Shown piece by piece: positions 7,164 through 15,010 of a stretch of DNA of 32,521 nucleotides (positions are counted from its first letter, which is position 1; every line of letters starts with the position of its first letter). The notes below the pieces were generated by a model that searched no databases, was not told the origin of the DNA, and worked only from the letters and a program-made list of their open reading frames with translations. The translations under genes were made by a program, and so were the position numbers. This DNA comes from Bacillota bacterium (GTDB lineage: Bacteria > Bacillota > SHA-98 > UBA4971), in assembly GCA_014360195.1 (NCBI GenBank), contig JACIXY010000030.1, positions 1 to 32,521 on the forward strand, given 5' to 3'.

Positions 7164-7997
7164 TCATTTGGACACCCATCCGACCATCCCCTTGACGTAG
7201 TAGCGCTGGAGGAAAGCGAATACCAGAATCGGCGCGAGCATCACGATTATGGTGCCTGCGGTCAGGACCCCCCAATCGATGTGATACATCCCTCTTAGAA
7301 GCGGGATGCGCTGGGTGGCGAGGAGCTTCTCAGGCGAATAGATGAGGATGAGGGCCAGGAAGAAATCGTTCCAGACCCACATGAACTGCAGCACAGCCGA
7401 CGACACCAACGCGGGGATGCACATCGGCAGCACTATCTGGAAAAACACCCTGAAGTCCGACGCCCCGTCTACTCGCGCAGCCTCTTCGACCTCAATGGGA
7501 AGCGTGGAGAAGAAATTCCTCATGAAGAAGAGGATCCATGGGATTCCCCATGCAGAGTGGACCAGCACGAGCCCGAATGGTGTATCGACAAGGCCGAGGT
7601 TCTTCATTATCCGGAAGATGGGGACTGCAATCATTTGCTGCGGGACGGTCATCAGCATGACAATGGTGAGGAACAGGTAGGTCTTCATGGAAAACCTGAA
7701 CCTGGCGAACCCGTATGCTGCGATGGCCGCGACGAAAAGCGGCACGATGGTGCCTGGAATGGCGACTTTCAGTGAGTTGACCATGCCCTGGGAAAGCGGG
7801 GCAGCCGGGTGGTTCCACGCGCCGATGAAGTTACGCAGGGTGGGCGTGAACGACTCAAACCTCCACCAGCCATGGATGATCTCGCCAAGCGGCCTTATCG
7901 AAGCCATGAAGACGCCAAGGAACGGGATGATCCACACCAGCCCGATGATCCACGCGAGTGCATCCCTGGACAGCGCTGTCAGGGCTTTCCTTCGCAT
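7164..7997 (-). CDS. Carbohydrate ABC transporter permease, MalG type
   Basis: A 277-residue inner-membrane permease of the CUT1 carbohydrate family with six predicted membrane segments. The EAA loop that contacts the ATPase reads EAARVDGASDFRVFFQI, with the usual conserved glycine. It probably pairs with the permease encoded directly upstream. The ATG at 7997 is chosen because GAGGTGA sits 9 bases before it; a GTG at 8009 overlaps the upstream stop codon as GTGA but has a poor ribosome site. The 8-base gap after the upstream stop points to one operon. The gene order binding protein, MalF-type, MalG-type is standard. Confidence 0.9.
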   Translation of the reverse strand: MRRKALTALSRDALAWIIGLVWIIPFLGVFMASIRPLGEIIHGWWRFESFTPTLRNFIGAWNHPAAPLSQGMVNSLKVAIPGTIVPLFVAAIAAYGFARFRFSMKTYLFLTIVMLMTVPQQMIAVPIFRIMKNLGLVDTPFGLVLVHSAWGIPWILFFMRNFFSTLPIEVEEAARVDGASDFRVFFQIVLPMCIPALVSSAVLQFMWVWNDFFLALILIYSPEKLLATQRIPLLRGMYHIDWGVLTAGTIIVMLAPILVFAFLQRYYVKGMVGWVSK

Positions 7998-8005
7998 CTT
8001 CCCGC

Positions 8006-8881
8006 TCACCTCGCTTCCCGTGCGGACCTTATCATCATCGGGGCGGCCACAAGGGTGGTCAACAACATGAGCACACACGCCACGACCGCCGCGCTATTCG
8101 GGTTGAATTCCCGGAACGCATAGAAGTACATCTGAAGCGCAAGCACGTTGGACGCTCCACCGGGACCCCCCATGGTTGCGGCGTACACCACGTCGAATAT
8201 CTTCAGGTCCCACAGGAAGGTCATCGTCACGACAACCTCGGTAATTGGTTTGAGTAGCGGGAAGGTTATCCTGAAGAACATGGAAAGGGGCGATGCCCCG
8301 TCTATCATTGCTGCCTCATACACTTCTGAGGGGATCGTCTCCAGCCCTGCCGAATACAGCACCATCCCGAAGGGGACCCACAGCCATAGGGATCCCAGGA
8401 TGAGCGAGAGAAGGGCGGTCTCCGGGTATGCTGTGAGCGTGTGCGGAGTCCCACCGAGTAGCCGCACAATGCCGGGCACTATCCCTATGCTGCCATCGAA
8501 CATGAAGCGCAGGATGATCCCGCCCACTATCATCGGCGTGACCATGCCGAGAAACACTATGGACTTGATTACCGATCCGCCCCTGACGCCCCTCAGGACG
8601 ACCGCGAGAGCGAGACCCAGATGCACCGTCAATGGAAGGTGAATGATGAGCCACATGAAGTTGTGGATGAGCGCCCCATACGGGAACCCTCTCTGGAAGC
8701 CCCTCGGGTCCACCATCTCGGGCTGGCTCAGGACCTCGGCATAGTTGTCGAGAGCAACGAAATCGCCCTTCGGTGAGAGGAAACTCAGCCAAACGGTGTT
8801 CACCACGGGGTAGACCACGAAGGCGGCGAGCAACACCAGGGCTGGCACAAAGAAAATCGGGCGGAGTAACCTCTCTCTCAT
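8006..8881 (-). CDS. Carbohydrate ABC transporter permease, MalF type
   Basis: A 291-residue inner-membrane permease of the CUT1 family with about six membrane segments. The first (FFVPALVLLAAFVVYPVVN) follows a short cytoplasmic N terminus. The EAA motif reads EAAMIDGASPLSMFFRI, as expected for the ATPase contact. The ATG at 8881 has AGGAG 8 bases upstream; an in-frame TTG at 9007 would add 42 residues of low-complexity sequence and lacks a ribosome site. It belongs to the same transcript as the binding protein upstream and the MalG-type permease downstream. Confidence 0.9.
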   Translation of the reverse strand: MRERLLRPIFFVPALVLLAAFVVYPVVNTVWLSFLSPKGDFVALDNYAEVLSQPEMVDPRGFQRGFPYGALIHNFMWLIIHLPLTVHLGLALAVVLRGVRGGSVIKSIVFLGMVTPMIVGGIILRFMFDGSIGIVPGIVRLLGGTPHTLTAYPETALLSLILGSLWLWVPFGMVLYSAGLETIPSEVYEAAMIDGASPLSMFFRITFPLLKPITEVVVTMTFLWDLKIFDVVYAATMGGPGGASNVLALQMYFYAFREFNPNSAAVVACVLMLLTTLVAAPMMIRSAREAR

Positions 8882-8954
8882 GTTCAGAGCTCCTCTCCTC
8901 GCCCGTGGCAGGGTAGGTAGGTACGTCTCCGGTTCCTTCCCAGGCACATCCGGC

Positions 8955-8986
8955 GCGGGCGCGGCCGGGCGAAGGGCCGCGCCCGC
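8955..8986 (-). promoter_or_regulatory. Intercistronic stem-loop after the binding-protein gene
   Basis: A perfect 12-bp GC-only stem, GCGGGCGCGGCC (8955-8966) with GGCCGCGCCCGC (8975-8986), has an 8-base loop. It sits between the stop of the binding-protein gene (9030) and the permease start (8881). Such structures often protect the binding-protein mRNA or partly stop transcription, giving more binding protein than permease. Confidence 0.65.
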
Positions 8987-9029
8987 ATCACGTGCCTGAT
9001 AGTTCAAATGGGGGAGGAACCTGCTGTTG

Positions 9030-10217
9030 TTACGGAGCCTTCTTCTCCAGCGTCTCGAGCACCTCGACGTACCTGTCAGGCTTCACCCACAGGAGCTTGA
9101 GCTGGTCCCAGAATGCAGGCTGCCACTCTCCGCCGATGGTGTCGTCCATGTCGGATAGTGCAACGCGGCCGGTGAGGAGCTCCGCCACGCCCCTATCGAC
9201 AGGCGGGTAGGCGTCGAGCGGTACTTTGGCGTAGGTGGCGATGTGCCCGCCCTTCGTCACCTGAACCTCCTGCCCCTTGGTGGCGAGGAACTGGATGAGC
9301 TTCTTCGCTTCCTCGGGGTGCTTCGTGTACTTCGGCACGAAGGCGTAATCGGCGCCGAAGACTATGCCCCTTGCTCCGGGCAGTGAAAAGACGCCGAGAT
9401 CGCTCGGGTCCTTCACCATACCCGTTATCCAGCTCCCCATGAAGTAGAGCCCGTAGTCGCCCTGCCACCACAGCTCCAGAGCCTGAGTCCACTCGATGGG
9501 CTCGCTGAAGCGCTTTGCCTTGAGGAGAGGTACGAGCCTGCCCTCGAAAATGCCCTTCACGACCGGGTCGGTCCACGCAATCTTGCCGGCGGTCAGCTCC
9601 TTGTGCAGCTGCGGGCCGCCGAATGTCGCGATGAAGTGCTCGGTTACGTCGGAGAGCGGCCAGCCGACGCCGTCACCGCTCACGATGGGCGCCTTGATGC
9701 CGGGGATCTTCGCTATCTTGTCGAGGAGCGCGACGAACTCCTCCCAGGTGGTGGGTGGGGTCAGGCCATGCTTCTGGAAGAAGGACTTCCGGTACCAGAA
9801 GCCAGGCTTCACCTTGCCGGTATACGCTATGCCGTAGAGCTTGCCTCCTACCTTGAGGCTGTCCAGAGCGCCCGGCAGGTAATCGGCGTCCTTGACGAGG
9901 CCTGTGAGGTCGAGCGCATGCCCAGCTTCGCCCTGCTTGGCTATGAACCACGCCCACATGAAGATCACATCGCCGGGCGTGGTCTTCGCTGAGAACTGGG
10001 CCGGCAACTGGGCCGAGAGGTCCTCCCCGCGGTAGATGCGGTACTCGACCTTTATCCCCGTCTCCTTCTCGAACGCCTGAAGGACCGGCACGAACGCTTC
10101 CATCTCCGCCCCGGACCACGGACCGATGCACGTCAGAGTTTTCGTGTCGGCGGCAAGTGCCGCGCACGTAGCGATGAGAAACACCACGCACGCCACGAGC
10201 AAAATCCTCTTAAACAC
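9030..10217 (-). CDS. Extracellular sugar-binding protein of CUT1 ABC transporter
   Basis: A 395-residue family 1 solute-binding protein that should capture the sugar outside the cell and deliver it to the permeases encoded downstream. It has a basic start (FKR), a hydrophobic signal segment (about residues 4-24) and a mature start near AADTKTLT. One Cys occurs in the signal region (LIATCAAL), but the threonine before it makes a lipobox weak, so a lipid anchor is uncertain. Mature motifs such as GPWSGAEMEAFVPVL and GDVIFMWAW fit this family. The start is a GTG at 10217 with GGGGAGGG about 9 bases upstream. The substrate is probably trehalose, maltose or a related glucoside, inferred from the treT neighbour. 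Confidence 0.88.
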   Translation of the reverse strand: MFKRILLVACVVFLIATCAALAADTKTLTCIGPWSGAEMEAFVPVLQAFEKETGIKVEYRIYRGEDLSAQLPAQFSAKTTPGDVIFMWAWFIAKQGEAGHALDLTGLVKDADYLPGALDSLKVGGKLYGIAYTGKVKPGFWYRKSFFQKHGLTPPTTWEEFVALLDKIAKIPGIKAPIVSGDGVGWPLSDVTEHFIATFGGPQLHKELTAGKIAWTDPVVKGIFEGRLVPLLKAKRFSEPIEWTQALELWWQGDYGLYFMGSWITGMVKDPSDLGVFSLPGARGIVFGADYAFVPKYTKHPEEAKKLIQFLATKGQEVQVTKGGHIATYAKVPLDAYPPVDRGVAELLTGRVALSDMDDTIGGEWQPAFWDQLKLLWVKPDRYVEVLETLEKKAP

Positions 10218-10464
10218 GTTCTCTTGCCCTCCCCTTTCCTTGTGAGATGTCTCGATTCTCCCCAACTACAGCGCTACCAGCTCTACCAGCTCTACCGGGT
10301 CCCACGCAGTCAGTCCCGCTGTCACCTCCCAGGCGGGAGGCCTTCTCTTCGGCCTCCGGCGCTCTCTCGGCGCAGAGTCTGGAGGATCCACCACGCTTTC
10401 ACACGTGATGATGAGGATGCCGGATGAGCTGCACCGTCGAATCCACTCTGACCAGTGCAAGGTG

Positions 10465-10480
10465 ATGCAAGCGGTTGCAT
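10465..10480. promoter_or_regulatory. LacI-family operator candidate, proximal
   Basis: The site ATGCAAGCGGTTGCAT is a near-perfect 16-bp palindrome centred on CG-type bases, as in LacI/GalR-family operators. It overlaps the candidate -10 of the sugar-transport operon, so a bound repressor would block polymerase. Confidence 0.7.
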
Positions 10481-10504
10481 ACAACGTACCGGCGTAAGCC
10501 ACAA
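10476..10504 (-). promoter_or_regulatory. Candidate promoter of the sugar-transport operon
   Basis: On the minus strand TTGTGG (10499-10504), a 17-base spacer and TATGCA (10476-10481) form a moderate sigma-A-like promoter. The -10 lies within the proximal operator. The leader would be about 250 bases, which is long. Confidence 0.4.
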
Positions 10505-10543
10505 CGGCATGTAACGATGCCAATACCCTGCTACCCTCGCGTG

Positions 10544-10559
10544 GTGCAACCGGTTGCAC
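10544..10559. promoter_or_regulatory. LacI-family operator candidate, distal
   Basis: The site GTGCAACCGGTTGCAC is a perfect 16-bp palindrome with the central CCGG of many LacI-family operators. Its centre is 79 bp from that of the proximal site, which would allow looping or cooperative binding. No LacI-family gene is in the window. Confidence 0.75.
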
Positions 10560-10659
10560 TCCACGTGTATAAGTAGTTCGCCGTGCGCTCACGGAATCCT
10601 GCCTTATTGGAAGAATTTGCGGGCGTTTTTTTGACATGGCCGGTTGCGCCTGTCTCCAG

Positions 10660-11901
10660 CTACCAGGCGACGTTGAGCAGCCAGAACACGGTGCCGCGGT
10701 CCCAGCCGAGGTCCCACGGCACATGATAGCGGTCAGCGGTGTGAGAGTTGACTACAACGTAACCGTGAGAATCAGTCCCGGTCACGACGGCCAGGTGCTC
10801 GATGCGTCCGCGTTCCTCATAGGCTATCACGTCACCCGGGTGGAGGGCGCCGATGGGTCCGTACGGGAACTTCTCTGAAGGTGTGACCACATCGGCGTAC
10901 GTGCCCCGGGCGATTCTCGCGGCGCGTCCGCTGTTGATGAGGTATCCAACGAGCGCCTCCGCCTGGGCCCAGGCGCGACTCGCGCCGGCTCCGGAGCCCC
11001 TGAAAGTGTAGCGCCATGTCCAGTCCATGGGCAGGCCCCCGGCATCAGGGTCCCCAAGTACCTGAGACACGAAGTTGGTGCAGTCACCTCCGAGGCCTGT
11101 GAAGTCCTTGTACCTGGGGTTATACTCACGGTTATTGCCGCAGCCCCAGGCAGACCCGCAGTACTCATCGGCGTAGGCCACTGCCTTGTCCCTGTTGTAA
11201 CGGGGCGCTGAGGGGCGACTCGTGCCCTGGGGTTCTCCGGGTGATGCGCTCGTGCCGGCCGGAACGGCCCGGCTGTCGGGCTTGCGGCCCTGCTCGTCTC
11301 TGCGGACCATCGTTGCAGGAGAGACCCCGCCCGGGGTCAGGGCTGGTCGCACGTTTCCCACGACGGAGTCCTCGTCGAGGGGATCGGTGTACCAGTCGCG
11401 CCTCATGACCCACGCGCCGTCCCGTCGCACAAGCTCTACGAAGTGGCGGGTACCGATACCGAAGTGATCGGGCGGAGCCATCGGGTCGGCCTCATAAACG
11501 TACGCGAAATCGGCGCTTTGCCTGAGGCGAAGCCACGCCGTGTCGCCCTTGACCTCAGCGGAGTCCACTCTGATCTCCACAACCGTGCCGACAAACCGTA
11601 CTCCCCGCGCCTTGCTCCACGCCTCAACGTATTTAATCCGACGCTGCTCGCGATCGAGAGCCCACCGTCCGTACCTGGACTCCAGATCGTAATGAGCGGT
11701 GAGAGCTTCGGCATCGCCATGGATGACCGACTCGGCCCGGTCGGAGAAAATCATGTTGAGCCTTGTTATGAGCTCCCTGTCAAGCACCATCGAGGGGCCG
11801 CCGACGGTTTCGACCAGCATGGAAGCGGCTGCGGACGCACACGTCACCACTGCGAGAAGACACACCATGACGCGCTTGCGGCTCAGGACGTAAAGTCTCA
11901 T
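10660..11901 (-). CDS. Secreted protein with C-terminal putative amidase domain
   Basis: A 413-residue protein with an N-terminal membrane or signal segment (about residues 9-30), a middle region (about 40-180) like a small SnoaL/NTF2-type fold, a proline- and serine-rich linker, and a C-terminal putative amidase domain of the Amidase_6 type. The catalytic cysteine is probably C274 in GGDCTNFVSQ and the histidine H369 in GRIEHLAVVTG, giving an NlpC/P60-like Cys-His arrangement. The domain occurs in spore-formers in proteins predicted to act on the cell wall; the substrate is unknown. The ATG at 11901 has GGGGGAGGTG about 6 bases upstream. It is divergent from the EamA gene. Confidence 0.82.
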   Translation of the reverse strand: MRLYVLSRKRVMVCLLAVVTCASAAASMLVETVGGPSMVLDRELITRLNMIFSDRAESVIHGDAEALTAHYDLESRYGRWALDREQRRIKYVEAWSKARGVRFVGTVVEIRVDSAEVKGDTAWLRLRQSADFAYVYEADPMAPPDHFGIGTRHFVELVRRDGAWVMRRDWYTDPLDEDSVVGNVRPALTPGGVSPATMVRRDEQGRKPDSRAVPAGTSASPGEPQGTSRPSAPRYNRDKAVAYADEYCGSAWGCGNNREYNPRYKDFTGLGGDCTNFVSQVLGDPDAGGLPMDWTWRYTFRGSGAGASRAWAQAEALVGYLINSGRAARIARGTYADVVTPSEKFPYGPIGALHPGDVIAYEERGRIEHLAVVTGTDSHGYVVVNSHTADRYHVPWDLGWDRGTVFWLLNVAW

Positions 11902-12014
11902 GCGCCACACCTCCCCCTGCCCGGGTCCCTCGCCTGGATCTCGCTCGTTGGATCTCCGTTGATGTATATGCCCGGTGCGCTGCGAATAAGAGATTGACGG
12001 GAGACAAAACTGCG

Positions 12015-12446
12015 ATGTGGACTGTTCTCGTAGCGTTATTCGGAGCACTGTGCTGGGGGATCGCGCCGATCTTCGGCAAGATGGGCCTCGCCAGGGTTGA
12101 CCCCATCGCGGGGATCTGCCTTCGTACCCTCATCGCGTCCGGCATCGTCGCAGGCTGGCTGCTGGTCAGCGGGGGACTGCGGGCGATGGAAACGGTGTCA
12201 AGCAGGGCATGGCTCTTCATCGCCCTTGAGGCTGTGCTCGCGACGCTGGTGGGGGACCTTGCGTACTACGCGGCGTTGAAATGGGGAGGGGCGGCCCAGG
12301 TCACGCTCGTGATGTCCACCGCCCCTCTTTTCACGCTGCTGATAGCCGTGGTGTACCTGCAGGAGTCCACTACGTGGGCCCAGGTGATCGGCGCCGTGCT
12401 CATCGTGTGCGGGCTGTTCCTCGTGAGCCTCGGCCCGCAGATCTAG
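12015..12446 (+). CDS. Half-size EamA-family transporter
   Basis: A 143-residue membrane protein with about five hydrophobic segments and one EamA domain (GALCWGIAPIFGKMGL near the start; QVIGAVLIVCGLFLVSLGPQ at the end). Common EamA drug/metabolite transporters carry two such domains in about 300 residues; single-domain forms probably act as dimers. The substrate is unknown. The ATG at 12015 has GGGAG 11 bases upstream; a TTG at 11994 is in frame but poorly placed. The next gene lies on the opposite strand, so it appears monocistronic. Confidence 0.82.
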   Translation: MWTVLVALFGALCWGIAPIFGKMGLARVDPIAGICLRTLIASGIVAGWLLVSGGLRAMETVSSRAWLFIALEAVLATLVGDLAYYAALKWGGAAQVTLVMSTAPLFTLLIAVVYLQESTTWAQVIGAVLIVCGLFLVSLGPQI

Positions 12447-12567
12447 CCCTCGTGCCTACGCCCGCCGCGCCGCTAATAGTACCCTGTTGCGTATGGATCT
12501 GCTGGTGTTACCGTCCCTTGGGCCGACAGTTGACGTACATCTTCGACGCTTGTATCTGAACCGACCC

Positions 12568-12726
12568 TCATCGAAGGGCTGCCACGATCCGCTTTTGCTG
12601 CTGCGGGCGCAGCTTGATGAGGCCCAGCTCTGCCTTGACAATGGTTTCCACAGGTATCCCCGTCCTCAGGGAAAGCTCCCTGGCGCTTATGCCCGCCTTC
12701 TCGCGAAGCTTCAGCAGAGGAGTCAC
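12568..12726 (-). CDS. Very small helix-turn-helix protein
   Basis: A 52-codon gene on the minus strand, from GTG at 12726 to TGA at 12570-12568. The translation begins MTPLLKLREKAGISAREL and continues with LSLRTGIPVETIVKAELG, which reads as the tandem helices of an XRE/lambda-repressor-like DNA-binding domain. The strongest support is an AAGGAGGT ribosome site 6 bases before the GTG. A TATACT at 12776-12781 on the same strand could be its -10. It lies between eamA and glnR, divergent from glnR. It has no dimerisation or effector domain, so it may act as a small dimer or modulate another regulator. Confidence 0.75.
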   Translation of the reverse strand: MTPLLKLREKAGISARELSLRTGIPVETIVKAELGLIKLRPQQQKRIVAALR

Positions 12727-12841
12727 GATACCACCTCCTTCCTTGGGTGGCTTCTCCTTAGATGGTTTCTACTACCAGTATAGGCAGGCCTTTCATAATA
12801 TATGCCCGAGTTCCCTGGATGAGACCTCCGCCGTCCTGCGG

Positions 12842-12870
12842 GCCGGAGATTTTCCGCGAGAAAATCCGGC
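12842..12870. promoter_or_regulatory. Hairpin upstream of the glnR promoter
   Basis: An imperfect inverted repeat, GCCGG...ATTTTC with GAAAAT-CCGGC, ends 7 bases before the glnR -35 box. It could be a protein site or a remnant terminator. It lies in the divergent region shared with the small HTH gene. Confidence 0.45.
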
Positions 12871-12877
12871 AGGCCAC

Positions 12878-12906
12878 TTGACAGCGGATCTACCGGGCTA
12901 TAGAAT
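12878..12906 (+). promoter_or_regulatory. Promoter of glnR-glnA
   Basis: TTGACA (12878-12883), a 17-base spacer and TAGAAT (12901-12906) form a near-consensus sigma-A promoter. Transcription should begin near 12913, about 75 bases before the glnR start. Confidence 0.8.
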
Positions 12907-12924
12907 AAGCCCAAATATGGGTCA

Positions 12925-12941
12925 TGTGAGGAAACCTCACA
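12925..12941. promoter_or_regulatory. GlnR box
   Basis: TGTGAGGAAACCTCACA fits the GlnR/TnrA consensus TGTNA-N7-TNACA exactly. It sits inside a longer perfect palindrome with 10-bp arms (12922-12944). It lies just downstream of the predicted transcription start, so GlnR binding should block early elongation and repress its own operon when nitrogen is plentiful. Confidence 0.85.
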
Positions 12942-12988
12942 TGAATTGAGCGAGCGGCCGAGCGGCGTGGCGAAGGTGGTGATGAGAA

Positions 12989-13390
12989 GTGGATGTCCCA
13001 CGGGACGCGCCTGTCTACACCATAGGTGCGGTGCGGCGCCTTACCGGGCTTACGGACCGACAGATCCGCTACTATGACGAGACGGGCCTCGTTGTGCCGG
13101 CGCGGACCCCTGGGAACCAGCGCCTTTACTCCGAGGCTGACGTGGATGCCCTGAGAGAGGTCAAGCATCTATTGGCAGAGGGACGGCGGATCGACGAGGT
13201 GAGAGCGATACTGGCTCTTCGGCGCCGCGCGCGGGCGGGAAGCCGCGAGGACCTCATGAAGTCGAGCGATGCTGCGATGCGCTTCGGTGAGGCGGTCTCG
13301 CTCAGGTCCGTCTACCCCCTTGCTAACCGCCCGGAACTTCTCCGGACAATCGACACCCGCAGGAACCCAACCCCTGCGGGGAAGGAATGA
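12989..13390 (+). CDS. glnR: GlnR-type MerR-family nitrogen regulator
   Basis: A 133-residue MerR-family regulator, close to the length of Bacillus GlnR. The winged helix-turn-helix spans about residues 9-78 and contains YTIGAVRRLTGLTDRQIRYY and GLVVPARTPGNQRLYSEADV. GlnR represses glnRA and other nitrogen genes when feedback-inhibited glutamine synthetase binds its C-terminal tail. The tail here (SLRSVYPLANRPELL) differs from the Bacillus sequence but resembles GlnR-like proteins of other Bacillota. The GTG start at 12989 has AAGGTGGTGA 7-8 bases upstream. glnA starts 12 bases after the stop, so this is the classic glnRA operon. Confidence 0.9.
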   Translation: MDVPRDAPVYTIGAVRRLTGLTDRQIRYYDETGLVVPARTPGNQRLYSEADVDALREVKHLLAEGRRIDEVRAILALRRRARAGSREDLMKSSDAAMRFGEAVSLRSVYPLANRPELLRTIDTRRNPTPAGKE

Positions 13391-13402
13391 GGAGGAAGCA
13401 AA

Positions 13403-14734
13403 ATGCCAGGTCTCACGAAAGAAGACGTGCTGAGAAAAGCGGAAGAGCTCAAGGTCAGGTTCGTCCAGCTTCAGTTCACCGACATCCTCGGCGTCATCAA
13501 GAACGTCGCCATTCCCGTGGAGCAGCTCGATAGGGCGCTGGACGGCGAGATCATGTTCGACGGGTCGTCAATCGAGGGGTTCGTGCGCATCGAGGAATCC
13601 GATATGTACCTGCGGCCGGACCCTTCTACATTCGCGATCTTTCCATGGAACGGCGAAGAGGCGGTGACAGCACGGCTCATCTGCGACATTTACAACCCTG
13701 ATGGGACGCCGTTCGAGGGGTGTCCCAGGCACACTCTGAAGAAGGTCCTGGCCGAGGCGGAAAGCATGGGCTTCACATTTGTTGCCGGGCCCGAGCCGGA
13801 GTTCTTCCTGTTCACCAGGGACGAAGAGGGCAAGCCGACGACCAGGACCCACGACCAGGCCGGCTACTTCGATCTCGCTCCCCTCGACCGCGGCGAGCGG
13901 GCGCGCCAGGACATGGTGGTCACGCTGCAGAAGATGGGATTCGAGATCGAGGCGTCCCACCACGAGGTAGCGCCGGGCCAGCACGAGATCGACTTCAAGT
14001 ACACGTACGGTCTCACCACGGCAGACAACGTCGCCACGTTCCGCTTCGTCGTGCGGACCGTGGCCCTCGCCCACAACCTCCATGCGACGTTCATGCCGAA
14101 GCCGGTGTTCGGCATCAATGGCTCAGGAATGCACACACACCAGTCCCTCTTCAAGGGTGATGAGAATGCGTTCTACGACCCTGACGCCCCGAACGGTCTC
14201 TCGAACATCGCGCTCTATTACATCGGTGGCCTCATGAAGCACGCCAGAGGCTTCACGGCCATTACTAACCCTCTCATCAATTCGTACAAGAGGCTTGTGC
14301 CTGGATACGAGGCGCCGGTTTACATCGCCTGGTCGGAAAGGAACAGGAGCCCGCTCATCCGGGTCCCGGCCGCGCGCGGCAAGCACACCAGGATCGAGCT
14401 CCGAAGCCCTGACCCGTCATGCAACCCGTACCTCGCGCTTGCGGTCAGCTTGAAGGCTGGCCTCGACGGAATCAAGAATGAGATCCTTCCGCCGGACCCG
14501 GTGAACCTCAACGTCTACGGGCTGTCTCCTGCTGAGCGCGAAGCCATGGGCATAAAGAGCCTGCCGGGCAGCATCATGGAGGCCATCGAGTGCCTCAAGG
14601 CCGACGAGGTCATCATGGACACCCTCGGCGAGCACATAGTCAGCAGGTTCATCGAGGCTAAGGAGATCGAGTGGGACATCTACCGGACCCAGGTCCATCC
14701 GTGGGAGATCGAGCAGTACCTGAACGTCTTCTAA
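13403..14734 (+). CDS. glnA: Glutamine synthetase, type I (GSI-alpha)
   Basis: A 443-residue class I glutamine synthetase that makes glutamine from glutamate, ammonia and ATP in a cytoplasmic dodecamer. Motifs are [13 protein letters not shown] (near 50), GPEPEFFLF (near 130), the ATP-site segment [17 protein letters not shown] (near 233) and [20 protein letters not shown] (near 313). The length of about 443 and the lack of the adenylylation-site tyrosine insert place it in the alpha subgroup, which is controlled by feedback inhibition and by GlnR. Ribosome site GGAGGAAG lies a few bases before the ATG at 13403. It is the second gene of glnRA. A repeat element and a hairpin lie downstream. 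Confidence 0.96.
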   Translation: MPGLTKEDVLRKAEELKVRFVQLQFTDILGVIKNVAIPVEQLDRALDGEIMFDGSSIEGFVRIEESDMYLRPDPSTFAIFPWNGEEAVTARLICDIYNPDGTPFEGCPRHTLKKVLAEAESMGFTFVAGPEPEFFLFTRDEEGKPTTRTHDQAGYFDLAPLDRGERARQDMVVTLQKMGFEIEASHHEVAPGQHEIDFKYTYGLTTADNVATFRFVVRTVALAHNLHATFMPKPVFGINGSGMHTHQSLFKGDENAFYDPDAPNGLSNIALYYIGGLMKHARGFTAITNPLINSYKRLVPGYEAPVYIAWSERNRSPLIRVPAARGKHTRIELRSPDPSCNPYLALAVSLKAGLDGIKNEILPPDPVNLNVYGLSPAEREAMGIKSLPGSIMEAIECLKADEVIMDTLGEHIVSRFIEAKEIEWDIYRTQVHPWEIEQYLNVF

Positions 14735-14763
14735 CAGTTCAGCTGGGGGCCGGCTTGCCTGCC

Positions 14764-14887
14764 TAAGTGAGGGTGCAGAAATGCTCCCGACTTTTTGGAG
14801 GGGTTGCCGGTGACTCAAAGAGAGAGTGGAACACCGGCAACCCGGCAGCTACTGGAAAAGGGACGAGAACTAACGTACCCTCACTTA
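14764..14887. mobile_element. TA-flanked inverted-repeat element (MITE-like), short form
   Basis: A 124-bp element with terminal inverted repeats TAAGTGAGGGT and ACCCTCACTTA. An inner perfect 12-bp stem, GGGTTGCCGGTG (14801-14812) with CACCGGCAACCC (14832-14843), encloses ACTCAAAGAGAGAGT. Read as AGTGAGGG...CCCTCACT flanked by TA, it fits insertion at a TA target, as in IS630/Tc1-mariner-type MITEs. It lies 29 bases after glnA and encodes no protein. Related copies occur at 21543, 27241 and 32376. Confidence 0.82.
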
Positions 14888-14904
14888 GACCATAGCGGCG
14901 TAAA

Positions 14905-14975
14905 GCGGCGAGGGGCGTGAACCGACTGGTGGAGCCAAGCCGTTATAGAGATAGAGCCTCTCGCCGCTCCTTTTT
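14905..14975 (+). terminator. Candidate terminator after glnA and the repeat
   Basis: GCGGCGAGGGG (14905-14915) pairs with CCTCTCGCCGC (14957-14967) through an 11-bp stem with one G-U, followed by TCCTTTTTGG. The loop is about 41 bases, longer than usual, so this is a possible but not certain Rho-independent terminator of the glnRA transcript. Confidence 0.5.
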
Positions 14976-15010
14976 GGGGCACACGTCGAATTTGCCAGGT
15001 TGGCCTCTGG

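Noticed and set aside
14905-14975. Small regulatory RNA after glnA
   Set aside because: The stem and T-run fit a terminator better, and no separate promoter was found.
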